A stretch of DNA of 64,000 bases from Selenomonadales bacterium (GTDB lineage: Bacteria > Bacillota > Negativicutes > Selenomonadales > Selenomonadaceae). Position numbers and translations under genes: made by a program. Below, one piece after another: positions 25,504-34,427 of the stretch (positions within the stretch are counted from its first letter, which is position 1; every line of letters starts with the position of its first letter). The notes beneath the pieces are model-generated. The model was not told the DNA's origin, ran no database searches, and saw only the letters and a program-made list of their open reading frames with translations. Location of the stretch: NCBI GenBank assembly GCA_900769615.1, contig CAAGHH010000001.1, forward strand, positions 124,001 through 188,000, written 5' to 3'.

Positions 25504-27507
25504 TTGAGTAACATTGATACTACTTGTGTAAATGCAATCCGTGTTCTGGCAGCAGATGCTATCCAGAAAGCAAAGTCAGGTCATCCGGGACTGCCGCTAG
25601 GAAGTGCGGCTATGGCATATGAACTTTGGGGTAACCATATGAACCATAACGCTAAAAATCCGCAATGGGCAAATCGCGATCGCTTCATCCTGTCGGGTGG
25701 ACATGGTTCGACTCTGCTTTATTCGCTGCTGCACTTTTATGGCTACGGTTTAACCTTGGATGATATGAAAGAATTCCGTCAGGATGGTTCGCTCACTCCA
25801 GGTCATCCAGAGTATGGTCACACGGTCGGCGTTGAAGCAACGACCGGTCCTTTGGGTGCTGGCATGGGGATGGCAGTGGGCATGGCTATGGCTGAAGCTC
25901 ATTTGGCAGCTGAATTTAACCGTCCAGGCTTTGATGTAGTAGATCATTATACGTTCGCTTTGGGTGGCGACGGCTGCATGATGGAAGGTATTTCTTCAGA
26001 GGCATTCTCACTAGCTGGGACGCTTGGCCTTTCCAAATTGATAATCCTTTATGATTCCAATCAGATATCTATTGAAGGAAATACAGATATTGCCTTTAGG
26101 GAAAATGTTCAGGCCCGCATGGCTGCTTTTGGTTTCCAGACGATAACGGTTGAGGATGGTAATAACTTAGAAGAAATTGGCAAAGCTATTGAATTGGCTA
26201 AGGCTGATAAAGAGCATCCGTCATTTATTACCGTTAAAACGCAGATAGGTTTTGGCTGTCCAGCAAAACAGGGCAAGGCTAGCGCACATGGTGAGCCATT
26301 AGGCGAAGAAAATGTCAAGGCACTTAAGGAAAATCTTGGCTGGCCAGAACCTGATAAAACCTTTAACATTCCGCAGGCAGTTTATGATCATTATGCTGAA
26401 CTGGCAGCTAAAGGCGAAGCTGCTGAAGCAGCTTGGGATAAGCTGTTTGCTGATTATTGCGCCAAATATCCAGAGCTTAAAGCTCGTTGGGATAAGTTCC
26501 ATGCACCAGTTGATGCTGACGCCCTCATGAGCGATGAAGAATTCTGGGCTTATGAAGATAAACCGCAGGCTACGCGTAATGTTTCCGGCATCATGATTAA
26601 TCGGCTTAAAGATAAACTGCCACAGCTCTTTGGCGGCAGTGCTGATTTGGCTCCATCCAATAAGACCCATATGGAAGGCGAAACGGATTTCAGCAAGGAA
26701 AACTATGCTGGCCGCAATCTCCATTTTGGTGTTCGTGAACTGGCTATGGCTGCTATCGCTAATGGTATCACTTTACATGGTGGTTTGCGTACGTATGTGG
26801 CAACGTTCTTTGTATTCAGTGATTATGCAAAACCGATGATGCGTTTAGCCGCACTTATGGGTATTCCTGTTACTTATGTACTCACTCATGATAGTATCGG
26901 TGTTGGTGAAGATGGTCCGACGCATGAACCGATTGAACAGCTGGCTATGCTGCGTTCGCTGCCGAATATTAATGTATTCCGCCCAGCAGATGCAACGGAA
27001 ACAGCAGCTGGCTGGTACTTAGCAGTTACGGCGAAGAAAACGCCAACGGCATTGGTACTTACGCGTCAGAATTTGCCGCAGCTTGCAGGTTCTGGTAAAG
27101 ATGCCTTGAAGGGTGCCTATGTAGTATCGGAAGCCAAAGATGCAGCAAATATGGATGGCATTATTATTGGTACTGGTTCTGAGGTTTCCTTGGCTGTTGA
27201 TACTCAGGCTAAACTGGCTGAAGAGGGCATTGATGTACGAGTAGTTTCTATGCCGTGCATGGATCTCTTTGAGCAGCAGTCGGCTGAATATAAAGAAAGC
27301 GTATTGCCGAAAAAAGTTCGTGCTCGCGTAGCAGTTGAAGCATTGAGTGATTTTGGCTGGGGCAAATATGTTGGTCTTGATGGCGCAACCGTATCAATGG
27401 AAGGCTTTGGCGCATCAGCACCAGGACCATTGCTTTTCAAGAAGTTTGGCTTCACGGTTGAACATGTTAGTGATGTTGTTCGTCAGGTTGTAGCAGCCAA
27501 TAAATAA
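25504..27507 (+). CDS. tkt: Transketolase
   Basis: Thiamine-diphosphate enzyme moving two-carbon units between sugar phosphates. Seen: AIQKAKSGHPGLPLGSAAMA, the TPP/metal motif GGDGCMMEG...NQISIEGN, and in the Pyr domain THDSIGVGEDGPTHEP. 667 aa. The TTG at 25504 is used because AAGGAGAGAGG (25489-25499) precedes it; an in-frame GTG at 25483 lies before that site. Codon use is biased as in the ribosomal genes, suggesting high expression. TTG-TAAAAT-like boxes in 25440-25480 may form its promoter. Confidence 0.95.
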   Translation: MSNIDTTCVNAIRVLAADAIQKAKSGHPGLPLGSAAMAYELWGNHMNHNAKNPQWANRDRFILSGGHGSTLLYSLLHFYGYGLTLDDMKEFRQDGSLTPGHPEYGHTVGVEATTGPLGAGMGMAVGMAMAEAHLAAEFNRPGFDVVDHYTFALGGDGCMMEGISSEAFSLAGTLGLSKLIILYDSNQISIEGNTDIAFRENVQARMAAFGFQTITVEDGNNLEEIGKAIELAKADKEHPSFITVKTQIGFGCPAKQGKASAHGEPLGEENVKALKENLGWPEPDKTFNIPQAVYDHYAELAAKGEAAEAAWDKLFADYCAKYPELKARWDKFHAPVDADALMSDEEFWAYEDKPQATRNVSGIMINRLKDKLPQLFGGSADLAPSNKTHMEGETDFSKENYAGRNLHFGVRELAMAAIANGITLHGGLRTYVATFFVFSDYAKPMMRLAALMGIPVTYVLTHDSIGVGEDGPTHEPIEQLAMLRSLPNINVFRPADATETAAGWYLAVTAKKTPTALVLTRQNLPQLAGSGKDALKGAYVVSEAKDAANMDGIIIGTGSEVSLAVDTQAKLAEEGIDVRVVSMPCMDLFEQQSAEYKESVLPKKVRARVAVEALSDFGWGKYVGLDGATVSMEGFGASAPGPLLFKKFGFTVEHVSDVVRQVVAANK

Positions 27508-27530
27508 AAAGTAGTTCATAAAAAATTAGC

Positions 27531-27565
27531 AAAAGAAGATGGCAATTAGCTGTCTTCTTTTTTTA
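27531..27565 (+). terminator. Intrinsic terminator after tkt
   Basis: AAAGAAGA and TCTTCTTT arms with inner GGC/GC pairs, followed by a run of seven or more T. It separates tkt from the ribosomal cluster. Confidence 0.85.
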
Positions 27566-27689
27566 TGCTGAAATCCGTTGCTAAAATATTTTTGTACATG
27601 ATTTGCAAACAAATTCCGCTAAATAGCAAGAAAATGTCTAAAATGAAACACAAGATAACGTGTACACACAAAACTTTATAAAATAAGTG

Positions 27690-27718
27690 TTGACAAGCAT
27701 TTTTATGGGTGCTAATAT
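27690..27718 (+). promoter_or_regulatory. Strong promoter of the ribosomal super-cluster
   Basis: -35 TTGACA, 17-base spacer, -10 TAATAT, with transcription starting near 27725, about 47 bases before the L7Ae gene. The preceding 27566-27689 holds no gene. It matches the trp T-box promoter at 48031 in both boxes and spacing. Confidence 0.85.
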
Positions 27719-27771
27719 ATAGAAGTGCTCGATTGAAGCGCATGATTTGGTGATACAGGGGAGTGAAAACA

Positions 27772-28017
27772 ATGACACTGGATACACTGAAAAGTGCCAA
27801 TCGGGTGATTGGTATCAAACAGGTTACAAAAGCTGTGAAACGCAAGGCGGTTGCTATGGTGTTTATCGCAAGTGATGCTGATGAACGAGTGACAGCTGAG
27901 CTGAAAGCCGTATGTCAGGAATATTCGATATTGACTGATGAAACAGTCGGTATGCAGGAGATTGGAAAGGCTTGCAATATTGAAGTCGGCGCGGCAGCAG
28001 CGGCTATCCTGAAATAA
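27772..28017 (+). CDS. rplGB: L7Ae-family ribosomal protein (YbxF-like)
   Basis: An 81-aa L7Ae/L30e/Gadd45-fold RNA-binding protein of the type that binds kink-turns in Firmicutes, here in its usual place before rpsL. Seen: IKQVTKAVKRKAVAMVFIAS and LTDETVGMQEIGKACNIEVGAAAAAI. The ATG at 27772 follows GGGGAG by eight bases; the in-frame GTG at 27763 is part of that site. rpoC normally precedes this gene in Firmicutes but here tkt does. Confidence 0.93.
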   Translation: MTLDTLKSANRVIGIKQVTKAVKRKAVAMVFIASDADERVTAELKAVCQEYSILTDETVGMQEIGKACNIEVGAAAAAILK

Positions 28018-28038
28018 GGTTTTCTGGTATATTTGTTA

Positions 28039-28066
28039 AAAACCTTAAAGATTTCTTTAAGGTTTT
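28039..28066 (+). other. 12-bp perfect RNA hairpin between the L7Ae gene and rpsL
   Basis: AAAACCTTAAAG and CTTTAAGGTTTT around the loop ATTT. It ends in TTTTAATAAATAA, so it could act as a weak terminator, or as a processing or stabilising hairpin that sets the relative level of the L7Ae protein and S12. Confidence 0.6.
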
Positions 28067-28108
28067 AATAAATAATAAATTCTCAATATGAAGGAAGGAG
28101 GTGCATGT

Positions 28109-28486
28109 ATGCCTACTATTAACCAGTTAGTTCGCAAGAGCAGAAAGAGCATGCAGGAGAAGTCCAAAGCACCAGCACTCAAGAATTGCCCGCAGAAACG
28201 TGGTGTTTGCACTCGTGTTTATACGTCAACACCGAAAAAGCCGAACTCGGCACTGCGTAAGGTAGCTCGTGTTCGTTTGACGAACAGCATCGAAGTTACT
28301 GCATACATTCCAGGCATTGGTCATAATCTTCAGGAGCATAGCGTTGTTCTGATTCGTGGCGGTCGTGTTAAGGACCTGCCAGGTGTTCGTTACCACATCA
28401 TTCGTGGTTCACTCGATACTGCCGGCGTGCAGGATCGTGCTCAGGGCCGTTCGAAATATGGTGCAAAACGCGCAAAGAAAAAATAA
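28109..28486 (+). CDS. rpsL: 30S ribosomal protein S12
   Basis: 125 aa, standard bacterial form. Decoding-centre loops TPKKPNSALRKVARV and GGRVKDLPGVRYH are intact, with wild-type Lys in the streptomycin-site positions. The ATG at 28109 follows GGAGGTG by five bases; an in-frame upstream ATG at 28088 precedes the ribosome site and is rejected. Confidence 0.97.
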   Translation: MPTINQLVRKSRKSMQEKSKAPALKNCPQKRGVCTRVYTSTPKKPNSALRKVARVRLTNSIEVTAYIPGIGHNLQEHSVVLIRGGRVKDLPGVRYHIIRGSLDTAGVQDRAQGRSKYGAKRAKKK

Positions 28487-28527
28487 TGCTGCTTCGTAAA
28501 TGAAGACTATGATAAGGAGGTAAAACA

Positions 28528-28998
28528 ATGCCAAGAAAAGGTTCCGTACCTAAGCGTGATGTGCTGCCAGATCCAGTGTACCACAGCAAAACGGTTACGA
28601 AATTTATCAACAAAGTAATGCTTTCCGGTAAGAAGAGCGTTGCAGAACGTGTTGTATATGATGCGTTTGAAACGATCCGTGCTAAAACTGGCAAGGATCC
28701 GTTAGAAGTTTTTGAGACTGCTCTCAAAAACGTTATGCCGGTTCTCGAGGTTCGTGCTCGCCGCGTTGGTGGTGCTAACTATCAGGTGCCGGTTGAGGTT
28801 CGCCCAGATCGTCGTATGACTCTCGGCATTCGCTGGATTGTCAACTATGCACGTCTCCGTGGTGAAAAAACTATGGATGAGCGTCTTTCTGGTGAACTTA
28901 TGGATGCTGCTAACAATACGGGCGCAGCCATTAAGAAGAAAGAAGATACGCATAAGATGGCTGAAGCTAACAAGGCTTTCGCTCACTATCGTTGGTAA
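28528..28998 (+). CDS. rpsG: 30S ribosomal protein S7
   Basis: 156 aa. Recognised by MPRKGSVPKRDVLPDP, the helix KKSVAERVVYDAFE and VRPDRRMTLGIRWIVNYAR. Primary 16S 3'-domain binding protein and the usual autoregulator of the str operon. Shine-Dalgarno AAGGAGG. Next in order is fusA. Confidence 0.97.
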   Translation: MPRKGSVPKRDVLPDPVYHSKTVTKFINKVMLSGKKSVAERVVYDAFETIRAKTGKDPLEVFETALKNVMPVLEVRARRVGGANYQVPVEVRPDRRMTLGIRWIVNYARLRGEKTMDERLSGELMDAANNTGAAIKKKEDTHKMAEANKAFAHYRW

Positions 28999-29033
28999 TC
29001 CTTTCTGATATAAATTAAGGAGCGATATTAAAA

Positions 29034-31112
29034 GTGGCAAGAGAGTATTCCCTTGAAAAAACTCGTAATATCGGTATCATGGCTCACATCGATGCTGGTA
29101 AAACGACTACTACTGAGCGTATCCTCTTCTACACTGGTGTAAACCACAAAATCGGTGAAGTTCATGATGGCGCAGCTACTATGGACTGGATGGTTCAGGA
29201 GCAGGAACGTGGTATAACAATCACGTCTGCAGCTACGACCTGTCACTGGCTGGGACATCGTATCAATATCATTGATACTCCGGGTCACGTGGACTTCACA
29301 GTAGAAGTTGAACGTTCCCTTCGTGTTCTCGATGGCGCTGTAACAGTTTTAACTGCTCGCGGCGGTGTTGAGCCTCAGACTGAAACAGTTTGGCGTCAGG
29401 CTGAGAAATACAATGTTCCGCGTATGGCTTATGTCAACAAGATGGATATTACTGGCGCGGATTTCTATAATGTTGTCAAGATGATGCATGAGCGTCTGCA
29501 AGCAAATGCTGTTCCAATTCAGCTGCCAATCGGTGCTGAAGACGAATTCCTTGGTATCATTGACCTCGTAAAGATGGAAGCTATCGTATATGAGGATGAC
29601 CTGGGTAAGGTTGCAGATGAAGTTGCTATTCCTGATGATTTGAAAGATAAAGCTGAAGAATACCATGAAAAAATGTTAGAAGCTCTTTCTGAGCTCGATG
29701 ATGATTTCATGGAGAAATATCTCGGCGGTGAAGAAATCAGCGAGGCTGATATAAAGAAGGTTATCCGTAAGGGAACGGTTGAATGTAAACTGGTTCCAGT
29801 TACTTGCGGTACGTCTTATCGCAATAAAGGCGTACAGCCGCTTTTGGATGCTATCGTAGATTATATGCCAGCTCCAACGGATATTCCGCCAATTGCTGGT
29901 GTAAATCCGGAAACTGGTGAAGAAGATCATCGTCCATCAAGTGATGATGAACCATTCGCAGCTTTGGCATTCAAGATTATGACTGACCCGTATGTTGGTA
30001 AACTTGCTTTCTTCCGTGTATACTCCGGTGTTTTAAATGCTGGTTCGTATGTATACAATTCCACGAAGGGCAAGAAAGAACGTATTGGTCGTATCTTGCA
30101 GATGCATGCAAACAACCGTAAAGAAATCGAAAAGGTTTATAGCGGTGATATCGCAGCAGCTGTTGGTCTTAAAGATACTACTACTGGTGATACGCTTTGT
30201 GATGAAGAACATCCGATTATTCTTGAATCCATGGAATTCCCGGATCCAGTTATTTCGGTTGCTGTTGAACCGGCAACGAAGAATGACCAGGAGAAGATGG
30301 GCGTAGCTCTTCAGAAACTTGCTGAAGAAGATCCGACGTTCCGTGTTCGTACTGATCAGGAAACTGGACAGACGATTATCTCTGGTATGGGTGAGCTTCA
30401 CTTGCAGATTATTGTTGACCGTATGCTCCGTGAGTTCCATGTTGACTGCAAAGTTGGCGAGCCGCAGGTTGCATATCGTGAGACTATTCGTAAGTCAATT
30501 AAGGCTGAGGGTAAATTTGTTCGTCAGTCTGGTGGTCATGGTCAATATGGTCATTGCTGGCTCGAACTTATCCCGCAGGAGCCAGGCGAAGGCTTCAGCT
30601 TCGAAAACAAGGTCGTTGGCGGTGCTATTCCAAAAGAATTCATCAACCCGATCGAGGCCGGCGTAAAGCAGGCTATGGAAGCTGGCGTTGTTGCTGGTTA
30701 TCCGATGGTCGACATCAAAGCTATCGTTTACGATGGCTCGTATCATGAGGTTGACTCCTCTGAGGCAGCATTTAAGGTTGCTGGTTCTATGGCATTTAGA
30801 AGCGGTGCTGAAAAGGCAAATCCGGTTCTTTTGGAACCGTATGTTAAGGTTGAAGTTACTGTCCCAGAAGAATACATGGGCGATGTAATCGGTGACTTGA
30901 ACTCTCGCCGTGGCCGCATTGATGGTATGGAAGCACGTAATGGTGCTCAGGTTATTAACGGATTTGTTCCGTTGTCCGAGATGTTCGGATATTCTACGGA
31001 CCTCCGTTCTAAAACTCAGGGCCGAGGGAACTACAGCATGGAAGTTGCTTACTATGATGAAGTTCCTAAAAATATAGCCGATAAAGTTATTGCTAAAAAC
31101 AAAGGCGAATAA
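29034..31112 (+). CDS. fusA: Elongation factor G
   Basis: 692-aa translocation GTPase. G1 AHIDAGKTTTTE, switch II DTPGHVD and G4 NKMD are all intact, and domains II-V follow to the C-terminus. GTG start with AAGGAGCG nine bases upstream. Strong codon bias typical of high expression. Confidence 0.98.
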   Translation: MAREYSLEKTRNIGIMAHIDAGKTTTTERILFYTGVNHKIGEVHDGAATMDWMVQEQERGITITSAATTCHWLGHRINIIDTPGHVDFTVEVERSLRVLDGAVTVLTARGGVEPQTETVWRQAEKYNVPRMAYVNKMDITGADFYNVVKMMHERLQANAVPIQLPIGAEDEFLGIIDLVKMEAIVYEDDLGKVADEVAIPDDLKDKAEEYHEKMLEALSELDDDFMEKYLGGEEISEADIKKVIRKGTVECKLVPVTCGTSYRNKGVQPLLDAIVDYMPAPTDIPPIAGVNPETGEEDHRPSSDDEPFAALAFKIMTDPYVGKLAFFRVYSGVLNAGSYVYNSTKGKKERIGRILQMHANNRKEIEKVYSGDIAAAVGLKDTTTGDTLCDEEHPIILESMEFPDPVISVAVEPATKNDQEKMGVALQKLAEEDPTFRVRTDQETGQTIISGMGELHLQIIVDRMLREFHVDCKVGEPQVAYRETIRKSIKAEGKFVRQSGGHGQYGHCWLELIPQEPGEGFSFENKVVGGAIPKEFINPIEAGVKQAMEAGVVAGYPMVDIKAIVYDGSYHEVDSSEAAFKVAGSMAFRSGAEKANPVLLEPYVKVEVTVPEEYMGDVIGDLNSRRGRIDGMEARNGAQVINGFVPLSEMFGYSTDLRSKTQGRGNYSMEVAYYDEVPKNIADKVIAKNKGE

Positions 31113-31129
31113 GGGAGGAAATTTAACAA

Positions 31130-32323
31130 ATGGCTAAAGAAAAGTTTGAAAGAACTAAACCGCATGTTAACATCGGTACGATTGGTCACGTTGACCATGG
31201 CAAGACGACGTTGACGGCTGCAATCACTAAGGTTCTGTCCGAGACTGAAGGCTGCAAAGCTGCATTCGAGGATTATGCAGATATCGATAAAGCTCCAGAA
31301 GAGCGTGAACGCGGTATTACGATCAACACGGCACACGTTGAGTATGAGACGGCTAACCGTCACTATGCACACGTTGACTGCCCGGGCCATGCTGACTATG
31401 TAAAGAACATGATCACTGGTGCTGCTCAGATGGATGGTGCTATCCTGGTTGTATCCGCAGCTGATGGCCCAATGCCGCAGACTCGTGAGCATATCCTGCT
31501 TGCTCGTCAGGTTGGCGTTCCAGCAATCGTTGTATTCCTGAACAAAGTTGACCAGGTTGACGATCCTGAACTGCTTGAACTCGTTGAGATGGAAGTTCGT
31601 GAGCTCCTTTCTAGCTATGAGTTCCCAGGCGATGACATTCCTGTTGTTGCAGGTTCTGCTCTTAAGGCTCTCGAAGGCGATGCTGAGCAGATTGAGAACA
31701 TCCGTAAGCTCATGGCTGCTGTTGATGAGTACATTCCAACTCCGACTCGTGACACGGATAAACCGTTCCTGATGCCGGTCGAGGACGTATTCACGATCAC
31801 TGGCCGTGGTACTGTTGCTACGGGCCGTGTTGAGCGTGGTGAACTGAAGATGAACGATACGGTTGAAATCGTTGGTCTCCAGGATGAGCCGAAACAGACG
31901 GTTGTAACTGGTATCGAAATGTTCCGTAAGATGCTTGACAGCGCTGTTGCTGGTGATAACATTGGTGCTCTGCTCCGTGGTATCGACCGCAAAGAAATCG
32001 AACGTGGTCAGGTTCTTGCAAAACCAGGTTCCATTCATCCGCACACGAAGTTCAAAGGTCAGGTTTATGTTCTGACTAAAGAAGAAGGCGGTCGTCATAC
32101 TCCGTTCTTCACGAACTATCGTCCGCAGTTCTACTTCCGTACTACTGACGTTACGGGCGTAGTTAGACTTCCAGAAGGTACTGAAATGGTTATGCCTGGC
32201 GATAACATCGAGATGGATGTTGAACTCATCACTCCGATCGCTATCGAAAAAGGTCTTCGTTTCGCTATCCGCGAAGGTGGTCACACTGTTGGCGCTGGCC
32301 GTGTAACGGAAGTTGACGCTTAA
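31130..32323 (+). CDS. tuf: Elongation factor Tu
   Basis: 397 aa. G1 GHVDHGKTT, switch II DCPGHAD, G4 NKVD, and the C-terminal barrel GGRHTPFFTNYRPQFYFR are intact. Delivers aminoacyl-tRNA to the A site. It follows fusA by 17 bases and is the last gene before a terminator-like hairpin. A 410-codon antisense frame covers this gene but is judged a by-product of codon bias. Confidence 0.98.
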   Translation: MAKEKFERTKPHVNIGTIGHVDHGKTTLTAAITKVLSETEGCKAAFEDYADIDKAPEERERGITINTAHVEYETANRHYAHVDCPGHADYVKNMITGAAQMDGAILVVSAADGPMPQTREHILLARQVGVPAIVVFLNKVDQVDDPELLELVEMEVRELLSSYEFPGDDIPVVAGSALKALEGDAEQIENIRKLMAAVDEYIPTPTRDTDKPFLMPVEDVFTITGRGTVATGRVERGELKMNDTVEIVGLQDEPKQTVVTGIEMFRKMLDSAVAGDNIGALLRGIDRKEIERGQVLAKPGSIHPHTKFKGQVYVLTKEEGGRHTPFFTNYRPQFYFRTTDVTGVVRLPEGTEMVMPGDNIEMDVELITPIAIEKGLRFAIREGGHTVGAGRVTEVDA

Positions 32324-32340
32324 TCCTAGTCAATTAAACT

Positions 32341-32379
32341 TTTAAATAAAGAGCGGCGCTCGCGTCGCTCTTATTTAAA
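32341..32379 (+). terminator. Terminator-like hairpin between tuf and the S10 operon
   Basis: GC core GAGCGGCG-CTCG-CGTCGCTC flanked by TTTAAATAA and TTATTTAAA, making a long stem with one bulged A. The 3' arm is U-rich right after the GC core. Likely a partial terminator that sets the ratio of str to S10 transcripts. Confidence 0.7.
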
Positions 32380-32501
32380 GGGTTAAAATAATATGGTACC
32401 CCCCAATGCGATGACGTGGCAGATGGCTCGGCGTTGTCCGAGGGAACTGTTACGGAGAAATGTTTGGGCCGAGAGTCCGGACGATAAGGAGGAAAAACAA
32501 A
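32380..32501 (+). promoter_or_regulatory. S10 operon leader with alternative pairings
   Basis: A 120-base non-coding leader. CTCGG (32427-32431) can pair with CCGAG at 32438-32442 or with CCGAG at 32469-32473; TTGTCCG (32434-32440) can pair with CGGACGA (32478-32484), next to the ribosome site AAGGAGG (32486-32492). The competing pairings suggest ribosomal-protein autoregulation, as L4 does in other phyla, but no known motif was recognised. Confidence 0.45.
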
Positions 32502-32813
32502 TTGTCTAAGAACCAAAAGATTAGAATCCGTTTGAAGGCTTATGATCATAAAGCCCTCGATCAGAGCGCAGTAAAAATTGTGGATACTGCTAAAAAGACT
32601 GGTGCAATGGTATCTGGTCCGATTCCACTCCCAACGGAGAAAAATATCTACACGATTTTGCGTTCCCCGCATGTCAATAAGGATTCACGTGAGCAGTTTG
32701 AAATGAGAACTCACAAACGTCTTATCGACATCCTGCAGCCGACTAACAAAACGGTTGATGCTTTAATGCGTCTTGACCTTCCGGCTGGTGTAGACATCGA
32801 AATCAAATTATAA
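32502..32813 (+). CDS. rpsJ: 30S ribosomal protein S10
   Basis: 103 aa, starting MSKNQKIRIRLKAYDHK as in other bacteria; this fixes the start at the TTG at 32502, nine bases after AAGGAGG. The frame stays open upstream to 32460 but those codons lie in the leader. First gene of the S10 operon; also the NusE antitermination factor. Confidence 0.97.
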   Translation: MSKNQKIRIRLKAYDHKALDQSAVKIVDTAKKTGAMVSGPIPLPTEKNIYTILRSPHVNKDSREQFEMRTHKRLIDILQPTNKTVDALMRLDLPAGVDIEIKL

Positions 32814-32831
32814 TCCGAGGAGGTGGAATGA

Positions 32832-33476
32832 ATGTCTAAAGCAATTTTAGGTAGAAAACTGGGCATGACTCAGATCTTCACGGAAGAGGGCAAGGTTGTT
32901 CCTGTTACGGTTGTTGAATCTGGCAATAACGTTGTTATTCAGAATAAAACAGTCGAAAATGACGGTTACAATGCTGTTCAGCTTGGCTTTGGTGAAGTAA
33001 AAGAATTTAAAGTAAATAAACCAATGAAGGGTCATTTCGCAAAGGCTAATGTTAAGCCGGTAAAATTCATTCGCGAGATGCGTCTTCAGGATCCTTCTGA
33101 ATATAATGTCGGTGACACCATCGGCGTTGACATATTTAGTGCTGGCGAATTAGTTGATGTTACTGGTACTTCCAAAGGTAAAGGTTTTGCCGGCGGTATC
33201 AAACGTCATAACTTTGCTCGTGGTCCTATGGGACATGGTTCCAAATCTCATCGTGAACCGGGTTCCACTGGTGCTATGATTTCCGGTCCTGGCGGACGCG
33301 TACTTAAAGGTAAGAAATTGCCTGGCCGCATGGGTGGCGAGCGTGTTACGGTTCAGCGTCTTACGGTTGTTCGTGTAGATGCAGACCGCAACCTTATTCT
33401 TATCAAGGGTGCTATTCCGGGTCCGAAAAAGAGTTTTGTTGTGATTAAAAATACCGTAAAACCGGGCAAAAACTAA
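32832..33476 (+). CDS. rplC: 50S ribosomal protein L3
   Basis: 214 aa. MSKAILGRKLGMTQIFTEEG at the N-terminus and the long loop HGSKSHREPGSTGA, which reaches the peptidyl-transferase centre. Shine-Dalgarno GAGGAGGTGG. Standard S10 operon position. Confidence 0.97.
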   Translation: MSKAILGRKLGMTQIFTEEGKVVPVTVVESGNNVVIQNKTVENDGYNAVQLGFGEVKEFKVNKPMKGHFAKANVKPVKFIREMRLQDPSEYNVGDTIGVDIFSAGELVDVTGTSKGKGFAGGIKRHNFARGPMGHGSKSHREPGSTGAMISGPGGRVLKGKKLPGRMGGERVTVQRLTVVRVDADRNLILIKGAIPGPKKSFVVIKNTVKPGKN

Positions 33477-33499
33477 TTGGAAGGAGGATAACCTAAATT

Positions 33500-34123
33500 A
33501 TGGCTACAGTAGCAGTTTATGACATCACCAATAATAAAGTTGGCGATATCGAATTAAATGACAGCATCTTCGGCGTAGAGATGAACGCAGGTCTTCTTCA
33601 TCAGGCCGTTGTAATGCAGCTCGCAGCACAGCGTCTTGGTACGCATGCTACCAAAACGAGAAGCTTTGTTCGTGGCGGTGGCCGCAAACCTTGGAAGCAG
33701 AAAGGCACTGGTCGTGCTCGTTCTGGTTCGACGCGCAGCCCATTATGGGTCGGCGGTGGTACGGTTTTCGGACCGCATCCGCGCAAATACGCATTCAGCA
33801 TGCCACGCAAACAGCGTCGTCTTGCAATAAAATGCGCTCTTTCAGATAAAGTTAAGAATGGCGAACTGGTTGTTCTCGATAGCCTCGATTTTGAAGCTCC
33901 GAAAACGAAACAGGTTGTTAAAATGCTTAACGATTTCAGCGTAGCAAAGAAAGCTCTCTTCATCACGGCTGATGAAGCTGAAAATGTAGAGAAATCTGCA
34001 CGCAATATTTCGGGTGTAAAAGCTATCAACGCGATGGGCCTTAATGTATTTGATATTCTCAATACTGATAAATTGTTCATCACCAAGGATGCCATCACCC
34101 GCATCGAGGAGGTATTCGCATAA
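33500..34123 (+). CDS. rplD: 50S ribosomal protein L4
   Basis: 207 aa. The exit-tunnel loop THATKTRSFVRGGGRKPWKQ is intact. In enteric bacteria L4 represses its own S10 operon through the leader; whether it does so here is unknown. Its stop overlaps rplW by one base (TAATG). Confidence 0.97.
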   Translation: MATVAVYDITNNKVGDIELNDSIFGVEMNAGLLHQAVVMQLAAQRLGTHATKTRSFVRGGGRKPWKQKGTGRARSGSTRSPLWVGGGTVFGPHPRKYAFSMPRKQRRLAIKCALSDKVKNGELVVLDSLDFEAPKTKQVVKMLNDFSVAKKALFITADEAENVEKSARNISGVKAINAMGLNVFDILNTDKLFITKDAITRIEEVFA

Positions 34124-34404
34124 TGGAAGCACGTGATATCCTGATCCGTCCGCTGATCACAGAGAGAACGACTCAGCTCATGGCTGAAGGCAAATACGTC
34201 TTCGTTGTTGCGAAAGCAGCCAACAAGATTGAAATTGCTAAAGCCGTTGCTGAAATTTTCAAGGTTAAAGTTGAGAAAGTCAACACGGTAAACGTACTTG
34301 GCAAAACGAAACGCATGGGTCGTACGTCTGGTAAACGCCCTGACTATAAAAAAGCCATTGTTAAACTCGCTGCTGGCGAAAGCATTGAGTTCTTCAAGGC
34401 ATAA
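34123..34404 (+). CDS. rplW: 50S ribosomal protein L23
   Basis: 93 aa, at the tunnel exit where trigger factor and SRP dock. Recognised by DILIRPLITERTTQLMAEGKYVF and the C-terminal KAIVKLAAGESIEFF (shortened here). Translation is coupled to rplD by the TAATG overlap. Confidence 0.96.
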   Translation: MEARDILIRPLITERTTQLMAEGKYVFVVAKAANKIEIAKAVAEIFKVKVEKVNTVNVLGKTKRMGRTSGKRPDYKKAIVKLAAGESIEFFKA

Positions 34405-34427
34405 TAGAGAAAAGGAGGTAAATTTAA

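Noticed and set aside
31052..32284. A 410-codon minus-strand ORF opposite tuf
   Set aside because: It mirrors tuf codon by codon, has a low-complexity composition, no ribosome site and no family resemblance. It follows from the strong codon bias of tuf.
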